A stretch of DNA of 64,000 nt. Source: Sequoia sempervirens (taxonomy: Eukaryota > Streptophyta > Pinopsida > Cupressales > Cupressaceae). The translations under genes were made by a program, and so were the position numbers. The stretch lies in the NCBI GenBank assembly GCA_007258455.2, contig VDFB02193867.1, forward strand, positions 564,093,291-564,157,290. Direction: 5' to 3'. Below are positions 1 through 10,360 of this stretch, in pieces; positions within the stretch are counted from its first letter, which is position 1; the number at the start of each line of letters is the position of its first letter. Under the pieces are notes generated by a model, which saw only the letters and a program-made list of their open reading frames with translations, did not search any database and was not told where the DNA came from.

Positions 1-1
1 T

Positions 2-2720
2 AATAAAAACCTCACACGTGAGCAACAAGAATCTATGATCAAAATGCTTACCAGTCATAAGTCAGCTTTTGCATGGGACTATGGAGATATGAAGGGCCTT
101 GACCCAAAACTCTGTACACATCGCATATATATTAACAGTGACTTCAAACCTGTCAGGTAGCCTCAAAGAAGAATCGATCCAACTTTGAGAGAGATTGTTA
201 AAGAAGAATTGTAGTAAATGTTGGCAGCTGGCTTTATCTACCCAATCTCTGATAGTCAATGGGTTTCCCCATTGGTCATTGTTCCTAAGAAAGGAGGAAA
301 ATGGAGGGTATGTGTAGATTACAAAGAACTTAATTTAGCAACAAAGAAAGATTACTTTCCTCTTCCATTTATTGATCAAGTTCTAGATAATTTAGCTGGA
401 AAGAAGTACTTCTCATTCTTGGATGGCTTTAGTGGATACAATCAGATCAAAATTGCTCCCGAGGATCAAGAAAAGACTACTTTTACTTGTCCTTGGGAAC
501 GTTTGCCTATTCATTTTTACCTTTTGGTCTCTGTAATGCTCCTGCAACTTTCCAGAGGGTAGTCATAAGCATCTTCTTGAACATCTCATATGATTGCATG
601 GATCTATACATGGATGAATTTACTGTTTATGGTACAACATTTGAGGAAGCTCAATCTAACTTGGAAAAAGTACTATAGAGATGTGAAGATCACAACCTAT
701 CGCTGAATAGTCAAAAATGCTTCATGATGATGCAGGAGGGAATAGTGCTTGGTCACTATATTTCTGCTGCAGGAATTCAGGTTGATCCTACTAAAATTGA
801 GATCATCTCTAAGTTACCCTCTCCTACTAAGTAGAAGGAGGTACAAAGTTTTCTAGGCTATGCAGGATACTATAGAAGATTCATCAAAGACTTTAGCCAA
901 ATAGCAGGTACCTTATACAATCTGCTGAAGAAAGATGTAGATTTTTCTTGGACAAAGGAATGTGAAAAAGCATTTTTTGACTTGAAAGTCACCCTCACAC
1001 ATGCACCTATTCTGAAAGGACCTGATTGGTCACTCTCATTTCATATTCATATTGATGCCTCGGATTATGCAATTGGGGCAGTGCTAGGCCAGAAGGATGG
1101 ATCAACTGAACATGCACTCTACTACATAAGAAAAAATCTGCAAGGGGTTGAATTCAACTACACTGTTACAGAAAAAGAAATGTTGGCAATCATCTACGCC
1201 CTCAATAAATTCAGGCATTATATCACTGGTTATCAGATATTTTTCCACACTGATCATGCAACAATCCGGTATCTCATGAACAAAAGCTCAATATCTAGGA
1301 GACTGGCAAGATGGTTATTGCTAATGCAGGAATTTGACATTACAATTGTGGACAAGCCAGGTAAAGCAAACATAGTTGCTGATTTCCTTTCTAGAATTCA
1401 AAGGCAAGATGACTATGCACTTATTGAAGACTCCTTTCTTGATGAGCACCTATTTGCAATCAAGGTTATTCATCCATGGTATGCTGATATAGAAAATTAT
1501 CTGGCAATAGGAAGAACTCCTCAATTCTCTCATAAGGAAAAAAGATATTGATAGAGAAAAGTTTTAACTTTTCTTGGATTGCAGATTGCATGTTTTATAC
1601 AGGGCCAGATCACATTATGAGGAGATGTGTACCAGAGGAGGACGCTCATGATATACTGCATGCCAACCATGATGAGCCGTGTGGGGGACATTTTGCTGCC
1701 AAAAGGACAGCAATGAAAATTTTAAATACTGGTTACGATTGGCCAACCTTACATAGAGATGCAGCCAAGTATACAAGGAGATGTGACAGATGCCAAAGGA
1801 TGGGAAGACCAACTCGCTCTAATGAAATGCCTCTATTTCCACAAATTGTAGTTACACCATTCGACAAATGGGGACTAGATTTTGTGGGACCAATTGACCC
1901 ACCTTCCAATGGTAAGTCCTACATTCTTATGTGCACAAATTATGTCAAAAAATGGGTAGAAGCTAAACCTATGAAACATGCTAGGGATAATAAAGTGGTT
2001 GAATTCCTATATGAGGAAATATTTACTAGGTTTGGTGTTCCTAGGGAGATAGTGATAGATCAGGGAGCATAATTTACTTCTACAATTATCATAGCTTTAG
2101 TCAATGAATACAATATACGGCACAGAAAATCAACTCCTTATCACCCCCAGGCCAATGGCCAGGTTGAGGTCACCAATAGGGACATAGAGGCCATTTTGAC
2201 TAAAACTGTAGATTTGCATAAGAGGGACTGGGCCGCCAGGTTACCTAAAGCTATATGGGCCTACCGTACTACCTGGAAGACTGCTACAGGATGTACACCT
2301 TTTGAAATGGTGTATGGTAAAACAGTTGTGATGCCAATAGAATTTGAACATAAGACTCTCCGAACAGCACTGGAGCTGGACATGGATTTAACAAATGCAC
2401 AAAAGGACAGAATCATGCAGCTCAACGCTCTAGATGAACTCTGAAAGCATGCCCTACAGCACACTGAGATGATACAGAATCAGCAAATAAGGTGGCATGA
2501 TAAATATATTAAGGAGAAGAACTTCAAAGTAGGAGATTGGGCTTTGCTTTATGACTCACGGTATAAGGACTGTCCAGGAAAATTACAACCTAGATGGTTG
2601 GGGCCGTATGAAATTGAGAATATATTTGCTAATGGTACAGTTCAACTTGTTACAATTGATCTTGTTTGATTCAAGCTGTTGGTTAATGGACACCGCCTCT
2701 GGTTGTACCATAAACCAGTC
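2..2720 (+). pseudogene. Ty3/gypsy retrotransposon pol (RT, RNase H, integrase), decayed
   Basis: The internal pol region of a Ty3/gypsy LTR retrotransposon, entered from the left edge; it would make reverse transcriptase, RNase H and integrase for copy-and-paste transposition. In order: RT fingers/palm (about 220-680, with the VSPLVIVPKKGGKWRVCVDY block and the LPFGLCNAPATFQR block), RNase H (about 980-1400, with DASDYAIGAVLGQ and HTDHA), integrase zinc-finger region with CDRCQRMG (about 1640-1800), integrase core with D (GLDFVGP), D (VIDQG) and E (ANGQVEV), and a C-terminal GPYEIENIF block without a chromodomain. It is broken by stops at 158, 212, 215, 676, 832, 1549, 2070, 2442 and 2667, and by frameshifts near 497 and 1548. 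The second catalytic Asp of the RT box is Glu (YMDE, 607-618). The lack of a chromodomain and the extra ORF downstream suggest a Tat/Athila-like lineage; that placement is inference. Confidence 0.93.
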
Positions 2721-3585
2721 TGAAAAGAATAATTCATGCAACAATTCATTCGGGATCCCACCGCTACTCTTCCTACAGCCGAAGGCTTTAGCCTTTCTTC
2801 TGCAGCTTCACCATAATTTTGAAAGCATGCTCATAATAAAGGTTTTCTTTTTAAGGAAGCCCCTTTTTCTTTATTTTCACTTATCGCCACATCTCACTTC
2901 TTTATCTTCCATCCATCCCATCCATCCCATCCATCCATTCTATCCATTCATCTCAACCGCCCATGTCACCCATCCACCTCATTCATCTGCATCACCCTTA
3001 ATTATGATATCATTCCCAGCTGTCAATTCATGCCAAAGCCATCATCTTTCTTCACACGTACATGCATTTATCAAAGGTACGCCATATCTTTTGTTATTAC
3101 ATATTTCATTTATTTTATTCTATTCATTTACTACTATGACTGTACTAGTCATTATTACCCGATCTCTACCTATTCTTTAGTACATGTGAGGACACGTCAT
3201 ACTCTAAGTAGGGGGCGGGGTAATCCACTTTTAAAACCTATCTTTTCGCCGCTACCACAATTGTTCAGATAACCTTTCTTTATTATTTTTCTAGTACTTT
3301 CCAAATATGATTGCATGTCTTTTTCATTGCATGTTTTTCTTATAAATTACAATTAAAACTCTTTGTTCAAAAAGTTTATTTTTGGAAAAGAGAGAAATGT
3401 GACGCATGATAGAGAAGAAACTAGAACAGAAAGGGAAACAGAGAGGAAATTTTTGAATTTTCAACAAGGAGTTGAATTCAGCTGAGGAAAACCTGTGAAC
3501 ATGGGTGGTTAGCTGGTGCGACATGAGCCTGTAGCTCATGAGTTATTATTGCAAAATCTTCAAACAGTCTAGGCATTCAGCCTCT
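2721..3585 (+). other. Non-coding spacer between gypsy pol and downstream ORF
   Basis: About 860 bp without a credible gene. It holds a CCAT/CATCC-rich stretch at 2909-2950 and a purine block, CTAAGTAGGGGGC, at 3204-3216 that is identical to 13 bases at the 3' polypurine tract (5967-5979). The long open frame across 2551-3180 is out of frame with pol and low in complexity, so I do not call it. Confidence 0.6.
3204..3220 (+). promoter_or_regulatory. Second polypurine-tract-like block inside the gypsy element
   Basis: CTAAGTAGGGGGC followed by GGGG. The first 13 bases are identical to the block just before the 3' LTR. It could be an internal plus-strand priming site or a chance or duplicated copy; only the match is seen. 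Confidence 0.35.
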
Positions 3586-3587
3586 AT

Positions 3588-5970
3588 GGATGGTTAAACT
3601 ACTTCTTGAGTTTAAATGTTTTTGATGAGGAGGCTACTAGCAAATTTTTGAGAACCTTTTCTAAAGGGGAGGCTACTGTATGGGGTCTAACGGTTGTTGT
3701 AACTGAAGACAAAATTGCTGAAGTAACCAGGCTTCCAACCGTTGGAGAAAATTTTTCTTCAAATGCTACCTCTGCAAGGGCTAAATTTTCAATACCCATT
3801 GATGGACCTTTGGAAATCTCCAAGCAGGGATGCAAGCTAGTATCATTGCCTCCTCCTTATTCAGAATACACTACTTACATAATCAGGTATTTAACCTGTG
3901 AAGGCTATTTCTCTTACCTGCATTCTTACCATTTCAAATTATTAAGTCATATGAGGCATGGGTTAGTTGTAAATGTTTTGAATTTCTTGTTAAAATTTCT
4001 GGAACAAAGTGCCCATAGAACCCAACATGGGAAAGATAATTCTATTGCTCACCATGGCCTTATCAAATTATTGATTGAACGCTCTTTGAGAGATGTCTCA
4101 CCTCTTTCCTGGCAACAATTCATTGCCCAAAAGAGCTTGCAAATTCCAGAATCCCCTAGGGTACGTACCCCACGGCCTCAAAAAAAGAAAGAAGAAATTG
4201 TGTCTACCAGTAGAAGAATAGGGCAAGGGTCATCTACTCTTATAGCACCTGGTCCTACAGCTCTCACACCTGAATCCTCTGCTAGGGTACAAACTAGGTT
4301 TGCCACTAGGAGAGAGAAGGGAAAAACAAAGGCAAAAGAGTCCCCAGAATCTGACCCTCATTCTCAAAAAAGGTAATGCCCTTCTCCTGCAGCATATTCC
4401 CCTATAGCTATCTCTCCTACAGCAACACCTGTTGCTATTACTAGTTCACCATCATCTTCTGGTAGGGCAGAACCCTCTAGTCAGACCAGAAAGAGGAAGG
4501 CTACAAGAACACCTCCTGCAGCCACACCAGTGCCAAGAAGAGTTTCCATAAGGAAACAATGTAAGACCTCCCCTACTTCACCTCAACTAGAGGTTATTGT
4601 AATTTCAAAAAGGTCCGTAGAGTCTGAATTTGATGTTTCTCAAAGTGTGTCTGAGAATGCTGCATAGAGTTTATTCATTCCTAAAGAGGAACAAATTGAG
4701 CATAATGAAAAAGTGGTACCAGGTCTTGATGACTTGGCTGCTGCTGCTATGTATATTTTGGAGGAAGCACAGTCTTCTCCACTGCAACAGCCAGAATTCA
4801 TCCTGCAGCAAGAGCAGGAACAAACCGAACAATTGGATGTGGCCAGTGAAGCTACATTTTCCCCTGCCACTTGTCAATCCATTGTTGTTTATAGGAAGAC
4901 ATTTTTTATTGAGTTTCTAGAATATGTCAAAGCTAACTGGGAACCGGTTACATTGCAAACCCTGAGTTTCTGGCACCTAGCCCAGACTAACATGCAACAA
5001 AGTCTATGGGAGGTAGAAAGGAAGAAACTGAAAAAGGAAATTGAAAGTCAGAAATAGGAAATTCTTGAGTTACAAGGAAAAATGGATGAAATGTTAAAAG
5101 TAAGTGGTCATATTATGGAATACAGAACACCACCCAGAGTTTATGCTCTGTGCCTTAAGGAACAATTCTTATGGTTCCAACTAATGAGAATTTCTAGAAA
5201 TTAAGATCCTATACTTCACACTGCTAAAGAATTCTACAACGCATACTAGGCAGCCCCTAATTGGTTAAGAAATTCTATGTGAATTTTATTTGCATGGCCT
5301 TTTAATTCCATTCAAAATAGAATGGAACCCTCTTCTATATATTGGCGATATCCATTTGAGATCATTTATGTCATGGGCAGCAAATGAAGCAAATTATGGC
5401 AGACAATGGGAAACATATGAGGAAGCCGAAAGGAATGAGCCTATTCCATTGCACCCTCAAAGTTTAGACCCCCATGCAATGTTAAAAACCTAGTTTACTC
5501 TGACATATGGCATTCACAATAATACAGCCAAGACAAAAATATTTGATCTCAGGAGACAGGTATATGATGAATTTCAGGAACAGTCATATTCGTTTTGGAG
5601 ACTGTCATACACCAGAAGTGAGAAAAGGTGGGAAAGATTAACTATTGGGCTAAGAAGGTCTGAGCCTCACAGTCCCCTAAATTTCACAGTAGCTCTTAAA
5701 TGATCAAGCAGATATATACAGTTGGGACTTCAAAAGAGATTTGAACTATGGTTTCCATTGACATATAGACCTCATGTGCTGATGTGGCCCCTTTATCCTT
5801 ACCAGGCTACAAATCTTAATGATGTTTCAGAAGCCCGTAGGTATGAAAGGTGGCAAACTTTCAGAGGATTTTATTACAGGTTTGGAGCTCCATTTCAGAG
5901 TCATGCTGCAACCATTAATTTTAGAGAAACTACCAGGAAAGTTAATGCTGGAGGACCAGCATTGGGCTAA
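3588..5970 (+). pseudogene. Unnamed retroelement ORF downstream of gypsy pol
   Basis: One frame runs from about 3588 to 5280 and is interrupted only by stops at 4374, 4665, 5055, 5202 and 5247; the frame then shifts near 5280-5350 and runs on to 5970. I do not recognise a named domain. Visible parts are a globular N-terminal region (about 3606-4140) with a YHFKLLSH block and an HHGLIKLLIERS block; a Ser/Pro/Thr- and Lys-rich linker (about 4160-4650); a Gln/Glu-rich segment with Lys/Glu-rich, coiled-coil-like sequence (about 4713-5100); and a C-terminal part rich in aromatic residues, ending just before the polypurine tract. Its place between pol and the 3' LTR matches the extra 3' ORF (called env-like) of Athila/Tat elements, but I see no signal peptide or clear membrane segment. 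The N-terminal part resembles the ORF at 50947-52362. The start is uncertain, since the frame is open before 3606 without a good ATG. Confidence 0.6.
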
Positions 5971-5982
5971 GTAGGGGGCAGA
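5967..5982 (+). promoter_or_regulatory. Polypurine tract before gypsy 3' LTR
   Basis: CTAAGTAGGGGGCAGA directly precedes TGATGAGCCC, the likely LTR start. Polypurine tracts prime plus-strand DNA synthesis in LTR retrotransposons. The position right after the last ORF fits. Confidence 0.55.
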
Positions 5983-6990
5983 TGATGAGCCCAAAATGTG
6001 CTCATAGTTTGGATATTATGATGAAATTTTAATACCTTTACTTTTGTTAGTCATGGTTGTTTAAACTCTTTTGAAACCTTTTATGGGGATATCTTGTAGC
6101 AAAACACTTTCATGTTCCTGCAGCCTATTGTGTTGTCTTGTCTACATTTATTACCCTGTTGACTCCCTAAATGACTAGTATATCGCATGTAATTTTTGAA
6201 TGATGAAATAGATTTAAATATGTGATTAATGAACATATATTGTGTATGTGCCATGCGCCTTTTCTTTCGCATCTGTTACCTTGTGTTTCACAGGTTGTTG
6301 AAGAAAGTATGATCGAGTCAAGTGCAGCCGATCTCGGCCTTGCAGTAAAGTCTATTTCTTGCACAACTTCAAGGAAGCTCTAGTGAAGACTCTTTGACTG
6401 AGACCATTGGGAAGGATTTTTAATGACAATCAATCTAGAAAGAGTGGAGTGCTAGATTCTCTCTGGATCGGGTTCAATGGATAAATTTATTTATGAAGTC
6501 TGTTCCTTGATTTTGGGATACACTTTACTTCCACGTCTTTCTTTGTTAGGGGTAGTTAGTTAGTTGTTCTCCTGATTTTAAATAAGTGCTCCTCCTACGT
6601 GAGTGACAAAGAATATGGTTAGAAACTGTTAGTTAGAAGCATAGTGATAGGGAGATAGCCGATATCATGTAAGAGTCAATATGATAATAATAAAAAGTAG
6701 AATCTGTATTACAAGAGACAGAGTTTGTTGCTAGTTTTCATATCAACAAAGCAATGTATATTATTCTGAGTTTATGAATAAAGTTTGATGAAGTTCTAAG
6801 TTCAACACTTGCATAATTAGTAGATGCTTGCTAAGGGAGCCCACTTAGTAAGTATCTGTAGCTAGTTAGTTAGCTATTCTTTTTCTGTTGATCATCAGTT
6901 AGATTTCATCTTTAAAGTTTTCGTACAAACTCAGTCTTGTATTGCTCCTGCAGCATTGGGAATCCATCCCTATGCCTGTTCCTGCAACAT
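5983..6990 (+). repeat. Probable 3' LTR of the gypsy element
   Basis: About 1 kb of non-coding sequence beginning TGATGAGCCC after the polypurine tract and containing an AATAAA poly(A) signal at 6777-6782. A plausible end is TTCCTGCAACA at 6979-6989, just before sequence that reads as copia gag on the other strand. The 5' LTR is outside the window, so the ends cannot be confirmed by pairing. The direct contact with a copia gag suggests this element inserted into the copia element. Confidence 0.5.
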
Positions 6991-7044
6991 AAGGCCAATT
7001 CATAGTTTGAGTCTCAGTCGTAGCTATTATGATCTTTGTTTTGG

Positions 7045-7525
7045 TTAAATCATGGTTGAGTTAAAAGAACTTTGCATTGCCTTCTTGTAGCATAGATAGA
7101 ATTCTTTCCAAGTATTTTTTTCTGTTAAGTTGTGATCGAAACTTGTTCTTAGTGCATATATTGTGTTGCGCCATTCAAAGTGTACATTCCCTAGTTTGAC
7201 AAGTAAATGAACATCCATAAAGAGATATTGGTTACCTACTGGAATGTCCAATTCCCAGGATAGGTTTTATTGTGATTTTCATATCCTTTTGTGGGCATGA
7301 CCACACATTTAGAAGCACTGAGTCTGCCAAATAGAGCCTTATCATCCCCTTGGACTTCCTATCTGCAAGGTCCCAATCTTCTTGCTTCATGCCTGTAGGT
7401 TTAGTTCCAAACACTACAAGCCACAAATCATGATCAACTAGAAGATCCTCCATCTTGAGTTTCCACAACTCAAAGTTACTGCCATTGAACATCTCTATTT
7501 CAAACTTTCAAGATGTGCTAGCCAT
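7045..7525 (-). pseudogene. Ty1/copia gag, truncated
   Basis: Minus-strand reading from an ATG at 7525 gives a start typical of plant copia Gag: a short leader with a stop (TGA) at its sixth codon, then a block FNGSNFELWKLKMEDLLVD and a block KPTGMKQEDWDLADRKSKGM, as in the UBN2/DUF4219-type gag. After about 7240 the frame is lost and only weak similarity (KLGN, YALR) continues to about 7045. No protease, integrase or RT follows, because the gypsy 3' LTR is reached at about 6990. Gag would form the particle that packages element RNA; this copy cannot. Confidence 0.85.
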
Positions 7526-7626
7526 CTCAGCCTGTAAATAGAAATAAAAATTTTCTACAAGACTCCCACTGAACAGAATTGAGTCAAAAAACCCAACCTA
7601 CCCACAAGGATAACACAATTGGCCAG

Positions 7627-7638
7627 GCTCTGATACCA
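7627..7638 (-). promoter_or_regulatory. Copia primer-binding site (initiator Met tRNA)
   Basis: Reads TGGTATCAGAGC on the minus strand, the classical plant retrotransposon primer-binding site complementary to the 3' end of initiator methionine tRNA. It lies two bases from the LTR end at 7641, which fixes element polarity and the LTR boundary. Confidence 0.93.
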
Positions 7639-7640
7639 CT

Positions 7641-9168
7641 TGTAAGGAAAATCAGATGCGGAAACAATTCTCCTAATGTCAATAGCTCAGGAAAGAATGT
7701 AGATATACTTTTAATTTTTCCAATTACAGTTCAACTAAGATGCACTATGAAGTAAATAACATAAACAGAGTATTTGAAAATCACACATGAACACCAGATA
7801 TACGTGGGAAAACCCTTACAGGAGAAAACCCCACCACACCAAGAGAAATCACTTTGTATTACAGTAATGGAGATTACATACAAATGACAGACTTATCTTT
7901 CTGGTGTCTGTTTATAGTAGCATTCACCATGAACAATCTTGTACAAGAATCTTGAAGTTACAGTCATTACAGAACATAATTCATCCACTAATACAATCAC
8001 TCAACAATCTGTCGATTAACCAACAAACCAACCAACCAACCCAATTACAACCTGCAATCATAGAGTATATCCATGTCGAACTCTGTCTGTAGAACTTCCT
8101 CATAGAATTGTCTTCACGAACCAACTGCTAACGGTTCACATTCGGCTCCTCCTATTCATCCACGAGACTCCACATAGGATGGTCAATTGGTCAACAAAAT
8201 TTGCATTGTGTTGGCATCTTAGTGAGACACTAACAGTGTCTCGCCGATGCCACATAACCTTCATATTGATGTCGCCAAGAGTCACCGTAGTCGCCAAGAT
8301 GTTGTATCAAGCTTCATGTGTCACACTAAATCACCAAGCAGTCGCCCAAACCTATCACTTTCACCATGAGATCATAGCGAGTCACCAAAGATTACACCGA
8401 AGTCACATATTATACCGAGCTCCAAAGAATAGTCGGCAAGACTTAACACCTTCGCCAAGAATTCTTATCGAACACATATTGCTACACCGATGACCACTGT
8501 TTTCCAAGACCTATGTTGAAGAACCCTCATCATCAGCGAGACATACATTGTTTACTGGGACTTCTTCCCGAACCATTTGGGTTACCCCGATATCCATTGG
8601 CTATTAGCAAGACTTAACACTCTCGCCAAGACCTTTCCTCGACCACTTTGAGTTACTTCGATGAATGTTTGGATGTGTCCCCATTGGCGTGACCTTCACT
8701 ATTTGCTAAGACCTCACACCGGGATCTCTATGTTACCGCGAAGACATCAGTAGTATTCCTGTCAGTGAGACTTTAACACTTCACTAAGACTTCTTAGCGA
8801 GAACCCTTAGTTATCCCAAAGACTTCAATACATATGTTGTCGGTGAGACATTAACACTTCGCTGGGACTTCTCACCGAGCCACTATAAGCTACCCCGAAA
8901 CCCATGGTCACCATGAGTCTCCCTGATACATAATTGAATGGCCTATTGGCCAGAGGTCTCCCAAGCACTAAGACTTCATACCGAACACTCCTTGTCACAG
9001 CGATAGCTCCATAGTGAAAGCATTCAGCAAGACAGAAACTAGGTGACAGTGACCTGTTCAAAACAAACTATATCAAAGCTGCTAGTCAGCCAGACATGAT
9101 AAACATCATATCGACTTTTCTCTAATGGAGGTTTCAGCCTGTGATGTTTGAGGCACATATTTCCAACA
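7641..9168 (-). repeat. 5' LTR of the copia element (about 1.53 kb)
   Basis: On the minus strand it starts TGTTGGAAATATGTGCC (at 9168) and ends TTTCCTTACA (at 7641), giving TG...CA ends and short imperfect terminal inverted repeats (TGTTGGAAA and TGTAAGGAAA). The inner end sits two bases from the primer-binding site. The outer flank is ATATG (9169-9173); the matching target duplication is not visible because the rest of the element is gone. The open frames inside it at 8179-8493 and 8825-9061 are not genes. Confidence 0.82.
8180..9060. repeat. Imperfect tandem array inside the copia LTR (period about 70-75 bp)
   Basis: A recurring pattern of about 70-75 bp: GAGAC, then TTAACACTTCGC, then AAGACTT, then CACCGAG, then a GTTACCCCGA-like end. 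Clear units begin near 8610, 8690, 8765 and 8840. Units are diverged, with variable spacing. Such arrays in a U3 region can act as enhancer repeats; that is inference. Confidence 0.55.
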
Positions 9169-9864
9169 ATATGGAATTCCTCATTTTATTATGTATTATA
9201 CAAAAAAATAGCCTCCTAAAGCATCCACACTTAATGTATTATTCAACAATGAAACTTAAACACCAATCTCCTCTAATGTATCTTCCATTTGTCCAAGAAT
9301 GTAGAAACACATCACATGGAATGCTTCACATATGCACTCAACAAGAGAGCTTAATACAATAACAACCAAGCCAAATAACCAACTAGCCAACCAACCAACC
9401 CCAACCAGTAAACACATGTTTACTTTTAAAGACTCAAGCTCACATAAAACAATAGATTGATCAAGGTAAAACCTTGTGCCTCAATACCATGAGTGAACAA
9501 ATCCATTAACACCAACATTTAATTTTTTTGTTCTAGGTTTTTCTAGTATTAAATAGCTTTTCCATGTGTAACAAACACATAAAATATCTAACCAATATCT
9601 CACATAAATTTACAAGTGGACATAAATAAATATCTAATGTGGCAAACACATCTCCTAAACATGCATCAAGGATAAAAATATATTTTACATTAAATTACAA
9701 TAATTATTTATTGTGTAAGGTGTATGTAGTGTAAGAAAAGTGATCCTAGTCCTAACTAATAGATTAACTAGGATTGTAGTGTAGAAAAATTTCACCCTCT
9801 TTTATACTTAATTTAGGAATGATTAACATTAAAATGAACCCAATGTTTCCTTCATCTAGTGTCA
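9169..9864. other. No gene seen
   Basis: AT-rich sequence with a short CCAACCAA run near 9380. The short open frame at 9141-9362 has no supported coding character. Confidence 0.6.
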
Positions 9865-10360
9865 TAATGTGTTTTACACATTCACATTGGGTTTAGGGCC
9901 CTTTTAAGCTAAATTGACCTAATTTTTCCTTAATTTAATGTTGTAAATTGTATTTATTTACATCTTCACATTAATTTTTGGGCCCTCTTGCATTGATGAC
10001 CTTCATATAATCATTAATAGGCCCCTAATACCCTTTATTATGCATCTTGAGGCTTATTTCAATCGAAATCCTGACATAGACATCAAATACACTTAATTTT
10101 CCAATTCCTCAACATTTCCTCCACCTAAGAAGGCCTGGTGGGACCCATACGCCACCTTTGGAATATGAGTCCCTTTCATATGGGACCTATATGCCACTTG
10201 AGTGGCGTATGAGTCCCATTTGTCCCATTTTTAGGGTTTTCAGTAGGAAATCAAGGTTTTGAATTCAAATTTCATGACTGATAGCATTTGGGATCTAATA
10301 AATGAGAAATTAGATGGAGTTCCTATATAAACAAGGTTTCAAATCATTATTTCACCTAAG
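9865..10360 (+). repeat. LTR-like repeat, copy A, with TATA box at 10324-10331
   Basis: Diverged copy of 22497-22975 in the same orientation. Shared anchors are TGTTTTACACATTCACATTGG (9870-9890 and 22501-22520), the ATAATCATTAATAGGCCCC-like block, a GGGACCCAT...GAGTCCCAT segment, and TATATAAA (10324 and 22942) followed by TCATTATTTCA. Anchor spacing is 454-458 bp here and about 445 bp in the other copy. TATA box plus dispersed copies suggest the U3/R part of an LTR. Confidence 0.6.

Noticed and set aside
2551..3180. 209-codon open frame after gypsy pol
   Set aside because: Overlaps the end of pol in another frame and then runs through CCAT-type repeats; Ser/His/Phe-biased low complexity.
8179..8493. 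104-codon frame in the copia LTR
   Set aside because: Lies in the repetitive LTR array between well-defined LTR ends; no protein-like composition.
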